A stretch of DNA of 64,000 bases from Candidatus Aminicenantota bacterium (GTDB lineage: Bacteria; Acidobacteriota; Aminicenantia; UBA2199). Both the position numbers and the translations under genes were made by a program. Of the stretch, positions 40,447 through 48,667 are shown piece by piece (the first letter of the stretch is position 1; each line of letters starts with the position of its first letter). Where the stretch lies: positions 124,001 through 188,000 of the forward strand of contig JAPKZK010000021.1 of assembly GCA_026393835.1 (NCBI GenBank). The letters are read 5' to 3'. The notes beneath the pieces are model-generated. The model had not been told where the DNA came from. It saw only the letters and a program-made list of their open reading frames with translations, and ran no database searches.

Positions 40447-40807
40447 GTTCATCGCCGATATGAATATTTCTCCCTTGACAGTCAGTCAACTGAGGGAAAG
40501 AGGATGGAAGATACTGCGTGTATCTGAAATTATGGATGTTAGAACCGCGGATATAGACATTTTGAATTATGCAAGAGATGAAAATAAAGTGGTCATTACC
40601 TGTGATCTCGATTTTTCTGAGTTATTGGCAATATTTGGGTACGATAGCCCAAGTGTTATAAACCTTCGATTGGATGATATATCACCTGGTTTTGTAACTC
40701 AGAGACTTATAGACATTTTTTCCGAATTAGAGAGAGAATTAAAAGCAGGGATTGTGGTCAGTGTGGATGATGTTTCGGCCAGATATAGAAATTTGCCCAT
40801 TAAATGA
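40433..40807 (+). CDS. PIN-like toxin (DUF5615)
   Basis: 124 residues. FIADMNISPL with Asp9, the SEIMDVRTADIDILNYARDENKVVITCDLDFSELL block with Asp38-40 region and Asp58/Asp60, and PSVINLRLDD fit the DUF5615 PIN-like fold (Mut7-C relatives), whose acidic residues bind metal for RNA cleavage. It overlaps the DUF433 gene by 14 bp. Together they are a likely toxin-antitoxin module. The genome around is decayed mobile material. Confidence 0.85.
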   Translation: MPTLEFIADMNISPLTVSQLRERGWKILRVSEIMDVRTADIDILNYARDENKVVITCDLDFSELLAIFGYDSPSVINLRLDDISPGFVTQRLIDIFSELERELKAGIVVSVDDVSARYRNLPIK

Positions 40808-40983
40808 ACTCTTTAACCAAGCCGAAATCTTTTTGATACTCCGACCTCCCCTTTTAAGAATTTTTGAGGAGTCTCATTTGAGGTTTGGATTTCTTGGATA
40901 TCCTCTTTTCCTCCAATTCCCCGTTAACAATTAAGAATTAACAATTGACAATTAACAATTATCCCTTTTCCGGTTCCTTGAAA

Positions 40984-41178
40984 GGGGTCGAATTCGACTC
41001 CTTTATGTATGAAGCCGGCAGTAACTCTTTTGTTTTATCACCCTCAAAGTGGATTGAAGCAACAGGCGCTATCGGCATTATAAGCAAGTCTGGTAATACC
41101 GGTGGAACTTTTGCCCATAAAGACATTGCTTTTGAATTCGCATCATGGATCAGCGCAGAAGTCAAACTTTACCTCTGA
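40984..41178 (+). pseudogene. KilA-N domain gene fragment
   Basis: About 64 codons: GVEFDSFMYEAGSNSFVLSPSKWIEATGAIGIISKSGNTGGTFAHKDIAFEFASWISAEVKLYL. This is the middle of the KilA-N DNA-binding domain found in phage and bacterial antirepressor-like proteins. It lacks the N-terminal methionine with a ribosome-binding site and is cut by a TGA after KLYL where intact relatives continue with a helix. It is a remnant of a mobile or phage gene. Confidence 0.7.
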
Positions 41179-41230
41179 AATCATTAACTCATAACACGCA
41201 GGTTAAGCGATTAAAGGGAGCAGATAATAA

Positions 41231-41545
41231 TGAATGCCCTTGAATTTTCTCGATGCCAAAGTATATCACGATAAAGAAATCAAGAAACAAAATACCCCTT
41301 TCCGGGTGAATGTTTGTACGGAAGGAGCGTATTATGCAGCATAAAGCGGTTTTGACGATTTTGTAAGCTTCACCCCGGAAGAGGTTTCAAGCGATCTTGA
41401 GAATGCCCAAAAATTCATCGAGCAAATAAAAACAATGATCTTGAACCCCCGGCAAACAAAATATCCGAATAGCAAAGGTTACGAATTCGTAACCTTTAAA
41501 AGCCAGGCTGATGTAAATAGTTTTAATCTTACACCCCGGTGGGGA
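41231..41545 (+). pseudogene. Frameshifted remnant of an unknown gene
   Basis: Reading the pieces in different frames gives NFLDAKVYHDKEIKKQNTPF, then after a stop FDDFVSFTPEEVSSDLENAQKFIEQIKTMI, and a last piece KGYEFVTFKSQADVNSFNLTPRWG. The stops and frame changes show decay. The last piece resembles the end of the 41913 gene product (KGNEFVTFKSKEG), so the two may be of related origin. Function unknown. Confidence 0.45.
41474..41497. repeat. 24-bp perfect palindrome
   Basis: Arms AAAGGTTACGAA and its reverse complement, no loop. A 30-bp near-perfect version lies at 42141-42170 (TTTAAAGGTAACGAA side). Both fall in the stretch encoding EFVTFKS. Confidence 0.8.
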
Positions 41546-41612
41546 TAGGATTTGTTTCGAATTTCGTGCTTTCTTAAGAATGACGCCATCCTGGGGGCGA
41601 TTCTTGACTGTC

Positions 41613-41641
41613 TTGAAAAATTCCTCAAGGAATGATATAAT
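41613..41641 (+). promoter_or_regulatory. Sigma-70 promoter of the HicB-like gene
   Basis: TTGAAA (41613-41618), 17 bp, TATAAT (41636-41641). An AGAGG follows and the ATG is at 41661. Confidence 0.7.
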
Positions 41642-41660
41642 AATTCAAGAGGTATTGGAG

Positions 41661-41855
41661 ATGAGAATAGAAATCGAGCAGGAACAGGGCGGGCGATGGA
41701 TTGCTGAAGTGCTAGATATATCCAAGATAATGACATACGGATTATATTGTACTGAGGCAATCAGCAAAGTAGAGTCACTGGCTCTGCTTGTAATGGCGGA
41801 TCGCCTGGGACACGGTGAAGAAATTCCCGAACTCCTTGATGTTTTTACGGTGTAG
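41661..41855 (+). CDS. HicB-like antitoxin
   Basis: 64 residues: MRIEIEQEQGGRWIAEVLDISKIMTYGLYCTEAISKVESLALLVMADRLGHGEEIPE. This is the partial-RNase-H fold of HicB-family antitoxins (I..EQ..GRWIAEV...MTYG....EAI.KVE.LAL.V.ADR..HGE). No HicA toxin gene flanks it on either side, so it is an orphan or acts with a distant partner. It has its own consensus promoter. AGAGG is about 8 bases before the chosen ATG. Confidence 0.75.
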   Translation: MRIEIEQEQGGRWIAEVLDISKIMTYGLYCTEAISKVESLALLVMADRLGHGEEIPELLDVFTV

Positions 41856-41912
41856 ATATGTGTCAATGGTCTGCCACCAAATCCATTAATTTATATTTTA
41901 TAGGAGGAAACT

Positions 41913-42206
41913 ATGTGTAATGGGAACAACCATTCATCCGACTGTGCATGTGGATTCGGACCACCATATACAGTCAAGGGAACATCCGGACAGTCAAAAA
42001 AAAAGAGGAAAAATTTGAAAAGGGGAGCAAGCGGGCAGTCAAAAAAATGCTTCCGAATAGCAATGAATACGAACCGGCGCGTAAGCGGTAAAATTATAGT
42101 CGGTAAAGGGGTAGAATGGGAAGAGCTTCATAAACCGGCTTTTAAAGGTAACGAATTTGTAACCTTTAAAAGTAAGGAAGGATTAGCGAATAAACGGAAC
42201 AAATAA
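41913..42206 (+). CDS. Uncharacterised Cys/His-rich N-terminus protein
   Basis: 97 residues. The first 20, MCNGNNHSSDCACGFGPPY, have three Cys and one His that could bind a metal. The rest is very basic (KKKRKNLKRG, SGQSKK twice) and ends with WEELHKPAFKGNEFVTFKSKEGLANKRNK. AGGAGG precedes the ATG by 7 bases. I do not recognise the family. The C-terminal GNEFVTFKS repeats the end of the remnant at 41231-41545. Another short frame starts 2 bp after its stop, suggesting an operon. Confidence 0.5.
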   Translation: MCNGNNHSSDCACGFGPPYTVKGTSGQSKKKRKNLKRGASGQSKKCFRIAMNTNRRVSGKIIVGKGVEWEELHKPAFKGNEFVTFKSKEGLANKRNK

Positions 42207-42208
42207 CA

Positions 42209-42349
42209 ATGGTTGAAGCTGAAATTAAAACCAGGATACGCTCGGCTATGGAACAAAATCTGCTCGCCCCTTCGTATTCATTCACAGTAAAAATTCTACC
42301 CTGGCTTATAGTTTGTCGATTTCGATTGGGTATGGATTGGGTGGTATGA
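42209..42349 (+). pseudogene. 5' fragment of a gene cut off at the 1530-residue protein gene
   Basis: ATG 42209 follows the previous stop by 2 bp and opens MVEAEIKTRIRSAMEQNLLA.. (46 codons). After about codon 32 the frame enters the antisense of the large NACHT gene, which ends at 42306. It looks like a gene whose 3' part was replaced. No family recognised. Confidence 0.35.
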
Positions 42350-45300
42350 TCTCCGGCGAGTTCCAGACAATCTCGAACTGACCATCTTTACGAATACGTC
42401 CGACTCGAGCTATCGCCCACGTGTGCTGATTAATCGGGTCAATAGTGATCTGACCTCTCGGAGCTAAGAAAGTCAGTCCGCGACAAGCTTCACGGATTGC
42501 TCGGGGATCAGCAGATTGAGCCTTCATCACGGCGAGTGCGAACACATGTACTCCAAAATAAGCAGCTTCAATTGGATCATCTGTGACACGTTCCTGCCCA
42601 TACTTGCCCTTGAATGCTGCAACGAACATGCGGTTTTCTTCTGAATCGACTGATTGGAAATAGTTCCATGCACAATAATGACCGGCCATTAGTTCAGTGC
42701 CTATGGCTCTCAACTCTTCTTCCGCAAAACTAAACGAGATTACGGGGATTGTATCAGGCCTAACAGCAGCAGCCTTCATCGCCTGAAAGAAACCGATATT
42801 GCTATCTCCATTTATAGTATTGAAAATAACATCAGCCCCGCTGTCGTGCAATTGCTGTACGACATCCTCAAAGCATCGATCCCCGAGACGACGGTATACT
42901 TCGCCAGCGCAAACCCCGCCGAATTCAGGGAGGAGTGCCCTAATAATTTTGTTTGCGGTCCTAGGAAACACATAGTCGGAACCGATTAGGAAAGGGCGAG
43001 TTCGCTTCAACTCCTTCATACACCACTGAACAGCCGGGATTATTTGTTGGTTGGGCGATGCTCCAGTATATATTATGTTTTTGGACGATTCGAATCCTTC
43101 ATACTGAAGCGGATAGAAGAGAAGATGATCGTTTTCCTCAACAACACTCAGAACGGCCTTGCGGCTGGCTGAGGTCCAACATCCAAAGAGCGCACAGACT
43201 TTTTCTTCGAGGATGAGGCGTTCAGCCTTCCTCGCAAAAGTCGCAGGCTCGGATGCACCATCTTCAACCATGGTGACAAGGCGTCTGCCCAAGAGCCCAC
43301 CCTGTAAATTAATCTCATCTACGGCGAGTTGAACTGCATCTACGAGGGAACGCTCACTAATTGACATTGTACCACTCAAAGAATGAATAACTCCTATCTT
43401 GATGCATTCAGGAGAAACTACAACTACGTCTTTGGGAATCAGTTCGCTGAGTCGAGCTGCTACCCATCCCGGGCAATCAGTACTTCTTCCTTTCGAAAGA
43501 ACGCAATCCCATAATGCATGTGCAAAACTATTGTCGGATTGGTTGGAAATCCGATGAATGATCTGGTCCCACCTACTAGAATCATTAGACACATCACGAA
43601 CAATATCCATTGCAGCAAGGTACTCTCCGAGAGGTTCTATGGTGAATGAGTAACGACTTCTTGAAAAACCAAGGGAACGGATGACATGGAGCCTTTTCTC
43701 AAGATAATCGAAAATGGAGATCATGTCATAGGTCTCAGATTCAGTAATCAAGCGAGCTCGGTCAAATGATGTAAGGCGGTAGTCCTGATTTAAGGAGGCG
43801 CGTGCAATTTTTTGAAGATATGTGCAAACTTCCTCGTCTGAGAGCCAAGTCTCATCTTTTCGTCGATTTAGTTCTGCTAGGTAGCCAAGCATGAGTTCTG
43901 GTATGTCCTTGAAAGCAAGTGGGGTTCCATAAGATTTGCTGGCGATCAGTAGTTCAGCATACATTTTGGCGAGTAAAGCCGTTATACTGCGATCTCTTAC
44001 GATCGCTGATAAACGTTGACATGCACCAAAAAAATTTGTGTCGGTGAATGAAGGACGTTCGCCTTTAACTGTAAGATAAGCATTCAGGAAATTTGATAGA
44101 TACTCCGCGTGGATTTGCTGAGGAAGGATACAGGTTTTCGGAACATCTCCAAGTACGCACTTCTCACGAGAAGTGACTAATAGAGCTGCTGCTGGGAAAT
44201 CAGGGGATGCAGGGTTAACAACAACATCATCAGCGATTACAATTACCCGACCATGTATAAGAAGATGCCTGACAAACTCAATGTTAAGTTCTTCAGTCGC
44301 ACCGATGAGCGCACGCAAATGACCCGATATTGAATTGAGGAAAGCATCTGTATGATCAAGTTTCTCAGGAACGACTCCTGGTTCAAGTAGAACTGGCAAC
44401 ATTGGGTGTGCTGCACAGAGTTTAGAAGTCGGAATTTCTGACATACCCCATCTTGCGATCTCGCAAGCCAAGGCCGTTTTTCCAATTCCCCCCTCCCCGT
44501 ATATCAGAATGCACCAACGTGGAGAACTGATCTCAGGCCGTAAGATATCTGGAGTTACATATGGATATGCCGTGCCGCCGAGCTCGACTGGAGATGCCAC
44601 ATATACTTTCCGCTGTGCCACAGTATCTTTGTTCTCAAAATTTGTTCTTGCTTCATGCAAGTGGGTTTTAACCCAGGCATCCAAAACACGTATGTGGTAC
44701 TGGAACATTCCCACTACCAGAAGCCAGCGAAGGGGCAGTTGAAAGCCCCCAAGGTGCTCTGGAAGACGGGCATCATAAGGTTGTAAAGCGAAGTTTATCC
44801 TGAGAATCAAAAGAGGGCAAACTCGAAGTGCAACTTGCCAAACAAAGACTATAAAGAAGAGATATACTGTGGGAACAAGCACCCACGGGCTTCCAAATAG
44901 CCCACGGATCAGCCATTCAAAAAATGTATTTGAGGATCTGTATTGAATGTGAAGTATTGAGTTTTTGATTATGTTCAATTGGGCAGTTGAGATATTTTTC
45001 CCATGCTTTCGTACTATGTCAGATAGGGGACCTATACAAGAGGAATCGAGTTTGTCTTCTGCAACAGAAACGATTTCAACGACTAAGTCGGTTATCCTTA
45101 CTACGGCTGATGAATACACGAAATCTAGTGAACGAGCTAGGTTGGGCAGCGATTCTGGAGACTTAGGGGTCAACTTGCAAAGCGCATTTACCGCTAATCG
45201 TCGAACTATTGGATCGCTGTCACCTAACAAGGTTAAAATAGTTGGAAAAAACGCAATAGAGGGATCTGATGTCTGAATGAGATATCTAAGAGCCTGTTCT

Positions 45301-46898
45301 TGCACTATGACGTTGGAATCCTGTAAAAGAGGCATAATCTGTGGTATGGCATTTCGGGCTGTTGCTCCCATCTGGCCCAGAGCTCGTAATGCACTTGAAC
45401 GTACCATGTGGTCGGCGCTTCCCAGACAGTCTTCAAGAATCGGTATAGCTGCTACGCCAATTTGAGCCATTCGCTGTGAAGCTTGTAGTCGGATGGACCA
45501 GTCCTGATCAAATAAACATACTCGCAGGGCATCTAAGGAAAGAGGCTGCTGCCGATCAAATCCGAGGTCACCACTCATGGGTTCGCTCTGGCGAAATACT
45601 GTGCTTTGAAAGCCGAATGGTTCAGGTTTAATGGGTCTAGGCGATGACCATATGATCTGGAATTGCCCATCTGACCTGATCTTCCCGACCCTAGCGATCT
45701 TCCAAGTATGTTGTGTAGAGGGGTCGATTCGGATAACACCTCCCGGCGTTTCGAGTTCAAGACCCATTGCTGCCGCCCGTATTTCCCTAGGGTCGCTTGA
45801 TCCTGCCCGAGCTACCGCACGACTAAACAAGTAGACCTGGGAATATGCAGCTTCAATAGGGTCGTCGGTGACCCTATCGAGCCCGAAAGCATTCTTGAAT
45901 GTCTGCACAAATAGACGGTTCGCTTCACTTTCAACGCTTTGGAAATAATTCCAGGCAGCGTAGTGCCCGGCTGTAAATTGTGTGCCAATTCCTCGGATTT
46001 CATGCTCGGCAATACTGAAAGACATAACTGGAACTGCATTGGGATCTAATCCTGTTTGTGCTAGGGCAGCGAAGAACCCAACATTGCTGTCACCATTGAG
46101 TGTATTTAGAACACAATCAGCTTTCGAACTCTTGATCTTATTTACTGTTTGGGAGAAGTCCTGGTCGCCCAAATTATGGTAGATTTCGTCCGCGACTTTG
46201 ATACCCTTGATAGCTAAGTAGTTTTTGATGGTTGAGTTTGCAACTCTGGGGAAAATGTAATCAGATCCAACAAGAAATGGTCGCCTTCTATTCAGCTTAA
46301 TGACTAGCCAATCAAGAGCAGGGATGATCTGTTGATTGGGCGCTGCACCACCATATATAACGTTTCTTGAAGCCTCCTGTCCTTCATATTGGACAACGTA
46401 CCAAAGAAGGTGATCATTCCTTTCTACGATAGGGAGCACCGCCTTTCTTGATGCAGATGTCCAACAGCCAAAAATAGATGAGACCCTATCGATAGTTATC
46501 AACTTCTCAGCCTTCTCAGCGAAAGTAGGCCAGTCGGACTGACCATCTTCAATTACTGCCTTCAATGGACGACCTAGAATTCCGCCATCCTCGTTTATTT
46601 CTTTAATAGCTAATTGAATCGCGTCGACAAGGGACGCTTCGCTAATGGCCATAGTGCCAGTCAGCGAATAGAGAACACCAACTTTTATTGGCTCCTGAAC
46701 GATTTCCCCTTCTGCTGCAATGACGGAAGCATTTGCTCCCAGAAGAAGGCTACTTAGAAGCAAGATGAGTGAAAATAATTTAGAGTTTATTAGATTCAAG
46801 CGTGATATAACTTGAGCGAAGTTGTGGGTAGTGGGAGTTGGTGTTCTATTAGAACGAAGGGGATTATCCATTTTTCGTTGCTCAATATTGGAAATCAT
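42306..46898 (-). CDS. Double substrate-binding-domain / HEAT / NACHT-like NTPase sensor protein
   Basis: 1530 residues. AAGGAGG lies 5 bases before ATG 46898. Signal peptide or anchor at 41-62. The first UrtA-like type I ligand-binding domain is about 70-440 (IKVGVLYSLTGTMAISE.., FGCWTSASRKAVLP, GAAPNQQIIPALDW, NTLNGDSNVGFF, AAWNYFQS). HEAT repeats are about 455-650 (AIPILEDCLGSADHMVRSSALRALGQMG). A membrane helix lies about 668-695. The NACHT/STAND-like NTPase has Walker A GEGGIGKT at 801-808, Walker B RVIVIADDV near 884-892 and an LVTSREKCVLGDVP sensor segment. A second UrtA-like domain, about 1165-1520, repeats the same motifs. Such domains bind urea, amides or branched amino acids. By single-helix topology domain 1 faces the periplasm and domain 2 the cytoplasm. 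No transporter genes are near. Confidence 0.85.
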   Translation of the reverse strand: MISNIEQRKMDNPLRSNRTPTPTTHNFAQVISRLNLINSKLFSLILLLSSLLLGANASVIAAEGEIVQEPIKVGVLYSLTGTMAISEASLVDAIQLAIKEINEDGGILGRPLKAVIEDGQSDWPTFAEKAEKLITIDRVSSIFGCWTSASRKAVLPIVERNDHLLWYVVQYEGQEASRNVIYGGAAPNQQIIPALDWLVIKLNRRRPFLVGSDYIFPRVANSTIKNYLAIKGIKVADEIYHNLGDQDFSQTVNKIKSSKADCVLNTLNGDSNVGFFAALAQTGLDPNAVPVMSFSIAEHEIRGIGTQFTAGHYAAWNYFQSVESEANRLFVQTFKNAFGLDRVTDDPIEAAYSQVYLFSRAVARAGSSDPREIRAAAMGLELETPGGVIRIDPSTQHTWKIARVGKIRSDGQFQIIWSSPRPIKPEPFGFQSTVFRQSEPMSGDLGFDRQQPLSLDALRVCLFDQDWSIRLQASQRMAQIGVAAIPILEDCLGSADHMVRSSALRALGQMGATARNAIPQIMPLLQDSNVIVQEQALRYLIQTSDPSIAFFPTILTLLGDSDPIVRRLAVNALCKLTPKSPESLPNLARSLDFVYSSAVVRITDLVVEIVSVAEDKLDSSCIGPLSDIVRKHGKNISTAQLNIIKNSILHIQYRSSNTFFEWLIRGLFGSPWVLVPTVYLFFIVFVWQVALRVCPLLILRINFALQPYDARLPEHLGGFQLPLRWLLVVGMFQYHIRVLDAWVKTHLHEARTNFENKDTVAQRKVYVASPVELGGTAYPYVTPDILRPEISSPRWCILIYGEGGIGKTALACEIARWGMSEIPTSKLCAAHPMLPVLLEPGVVPEKLDHTDAFLNSISGHLRALIGATEELNIEFVRHLLIHGRVIVIADDVVVNPASPDFPAAALLVTSREKCVLGDVPKTCILPQQIHAEYLSNFLNAYLTVKGERPSFTDTNFFGACQRLSAIVRDRSITALLAKMYAELLIASKSYGTPLAFKDIPELMLGYLAELNRRKDETWLSDEEVCTYLQKIARASLNQDYRLTSFDRARLITESETYDMISIFDYLEKRLHVIRSLGFSRSRYSFTIEPLGEYLAAMDIVRDVSNDSSRWDQIIHRISNQSDNSFAHALWDCVLSKGRSTDCPGWVAARLSELIPKDVVVVSPECIKIGVIHSLSGTMSISERSLVDAVQLAVDEINLQGGLLGRRLVTMVEDGASEPATFARKAERLILEEKVCALFGCWTSASRKAVLSVVEENDHLLFYPLQYEGFESSKNIIYTGASPNQQIIPAVQWCMKELKRTRPFLIGSDYVFPRTANKIIRALLPEFGGVCAGEVYRRLGDRCFEDVVQQLHDSGADVIFNTINGDSNIGFFQAMKAAAVRPDTIPVISFSFAEEELRAIGTELMAGHYCAWNYFQSVDSEENRMFVAAFKGKYGQERVTDDPIEAAYFGVHVFALAVMKAQSADPRAIREACRGLTFLAPRGQITIDPINQHTWAIARVGRIRKDGQFEIVWNSPEIIPPNPYPIEIDKL

Positions 46899-46971
46899 TT
46901 AAGCCTCCTTCACGATGTTCAGAGATGGCCCAAACATGAGCTCTTCATCATGGAATCTTCATCTGCCCGAC

Positions 46972-46999
46972 AGTATATACGACCTAAGTAGCATGACAA
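46972..46999 (-). promoter_or_regulatory. Proximal promoter of the SBP-NACHT gene
   Basis: On the minus strand TTGTCA (46999-46994), 16 bp, TATACT (46977-46972), about 75 bases before the start codon. Weaker than the distal promoter at 47111-47138. Confidence 0.5.
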
Positions 47000-47000
47000 A

Positions 47001-47019
47001 TACTGCAATTTCTGCAGTA
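47001..47019. promoter_or_regulatory. Operator-like dyad TACTGCA..TGCAGTA
   Basis: Perfect 7-bp arms with a 5-bp spacer, ending 1 base from the proximal -35 box and downstream of the distal promoter, where a regulator could act on both. Confidence 0.5.
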
Positions 47020-47110
47020 ATAAGTCATTAAAATGTTTCGATGTAATAAATCCATAACCAGGGCACCTACAACTAATTACAATCAAATTACCCTCCTTTT
47101 TCTAAAATAG

Positions 47111-47138
47111 ATTATAGCGCTACACTTTCTTTTGTCAA
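47111..47138 (-). promoter_or_regulatory. Distal, full-consensus promoter of the SBP-NACHT gene
   Basis: On the minus strand TTGACA (47138-47133), 16 bp, TATAAT (47116-47111). Both hexamers are perfect. It would give a leader of about 205 bases before ATG 46898. Confidence 0.75.
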
Positions 47139-47337
47139 GTATTTTTTTAAATACGTCAGATTTGCGTGCCGGGAACATTCCGCTCGAACATACAAGAAGG
47201 GAATTTGCTTTATTTGCATGCGATTAAATAAACCACTTCCCGGCTGTGCGGGAGGCCGGTTTTATCGTCAGTGGACGGACGGTTAGCCCCTGCCCCTTTG
47301 TTTTTCACCCCGTTTTATCCACGGTTATTCCAGGGCC

Positions 47338-47553
47338 TCATACTGCAACAGGGATGAGGGTGAAAACATGGGAAATTTTTGCGGCTTTTTTAAGGGCACC
47401 CTCCCGTAATGCTTCTCTAACTTCATCCAATTTTAGTGCATCATCAAGAGATAAATAAGGCGACCAACCTTCATCCGGATCGATTAACTCAACCGCCACT
47501 TCGGCAACATATTCACCTTCGTGAATTATTTTTGTATGATGTCTCTTCCTCAT
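47338..47553 (-). CDS. Small conserved antitoxin-like protein
   Basis: 71 residues: HHTKIIHEGEYVAEVAVELIDPDEGWSPYLSLDDALKLDEVREALREGALKKAAKISHVFTLIPVAV. The EGEY.AEV.VEL...EGWSPYLSL.DA.KLD.VR.ALR.G pattern occurs widely as a short uncharacterised protein, often beside small toxin genes. AAAAGGAG is about 8 bases upstream of the ATG. The plus-strand frame on the other side is a shadow. No toxin partner is visible downstream within 300 bp, only gap sequence. Role unproven. Confidence 0.6.
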   Translation of the reverse strand: MRKRHHTKIIHEGEYVAEVAVELIDPDEGWSPYLSLDDALKLDEVREALREGALKKAAKISHVFTLIPVAV

Positions 47554-47691
47554 TTTTTTCTCCTTTTAAAATCATTTGACCATTTTTTGGGATCCGGCCT
47601 ATTTGTTAGTCATTTAAACCAATAACATAAATTGAGGATGAATGCAACCCAAGGGAAAAAATCTCCTTACCATTGAATTTTCTCCCTGTTT

Positions 47692-48033
47692 TTATCTCCC
47701 CCTGACCTGGGGGAGGCTTTCCCCGAAGTTGGTGAACTCTTCCCCTAAGCCCGGGATCTCTTCCCCTATGTGGGGGAAACCTTCCCCCAGGTGGGGGAAC
47801 CGTTCCCCTAAGTAGGGGGAACTCTCCCCCAAGTCGGGGAAACCCTCCCCTATGTGGGGGAACTCTTCCCCTAAGTGGGGCAACCGTTCCCCTAAGTAGG
47901 GGAAACCTTCCCCCAAGTGGGGGAAACCCTCCCCCATGTCGGGGGAACCTTCCCCTAAGTCGGGGAACCTTTCCCCTGGGTAGGAAAATTCTTCCCTCAA
48001 GTTGGGGAAACCTTCCCCTGCCCGTGGAACCAA
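47692..48033. repeat. 21-bp-period tandem array (array 4), each unit a dyad
   Basis: About 15 units exactly 21 bp apart (for example starts at 47836, 47857, 47878, 47899). The core is GGGGAA-nnn-TTCCCC (perfect dyad) plus a 6-bp spacer such as TAAGTG. Units differ by a few bases. An open frame on the minus strand reads as (GEGFPHL)n. No CRISPR-type unique spacers. Confidence 0.88.
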
Positions 48034-48150
48034 AAGGAAAGGGCGGATTTCTTCGTTTGTCCCTTCGTTTCCCGAATTTTAATTAACAAAAAGAAAGGTT
48101 AGCTTATGGTTACCCGAAAATGCATTGCGCAATGCGCAAATTAGTAGGGA

Positions 48151-48206
48151 ACAGGCATTGCCTGTTCCTTTAAATGCTTCGTTGGAATAGGCGCTGCCTG
48201 TTCGCG
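48151..48206. repeat. Degraded copy of the nested palindromic repeat
   Basis: AGTAGGGAACAGGCATTGCCTG then TTCC, 19 bp, and GGAATAGGCGCTGCCTGTT: the 30121-30190 layout with more changes. A separate perfect palindrome GCATTGCGCAATGC is at 48122-48135. The gap 48034-48334 holds no gene. Confidence 0.6.
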
Positions 48207-48334
48207 ACACACCACAATTTTCAATATCAAAACCACCCATGGCTTTTCGAATTGCCTCTTGCCCCTGGATTTTTTCTCCCCAAATCCCCAATTGCACCTT
48301 TCATTGCTTCCCACCGCTAACTAATCAACCTCAA

Positions 48335-48630
48335 ACCGTGCCTCATTTCCATTTTTCGACGGAAAAGAACCCCAAACCCCGTTACATTTACATTTTTCGG
48401 AAGCGAAATAAGGGGAAACCTCGTTACTTTTCCATTTTTTGGCAGTGAAAACCCCAAATGTAACGTTACATTTCCATTTCTTTGCAACCAAAGACACAAA
48501 TGCGCCGTTACATTTCCAATTTTTTGCGCCCAAAAACACAAATGTAACGTTACTTTTCCATTTATTTGCAGTGAAAAATACAAATGTAACGCTGCTGTGC
48601 GACTTTTCTGCATCGAAAAGCCAACCTGCA
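48335..48630. repeat. 42-bp-period tandem array (array 5), units of two inverted 21-bp halves
   Basis: About six units. The half GTTACATTTCCATTTCTTTGC is followed by AACCAAAGACACAAATGTAAC, whose reverse complement matches the first half at most positions. So AAATGTAACGTTACATTT palindromes recur every 42 bp. Read on the minus strand, the array is preceded by CTTCGCGGTCC/TTCGTGTTC/TTCGCGGCTAC words (48668-48705), like array 2. Confidence 0.88.
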
Positions 48631-48667
48631 TCGTGTTTTTTTGAGTTTTCTTGAATGATATTAAAGT

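Noticed and set aside
47692..48033. CRISPR array
   Set aside because: Units are 21 bp without unique spacers, degenerate throughout, and no cas genes are in the window.
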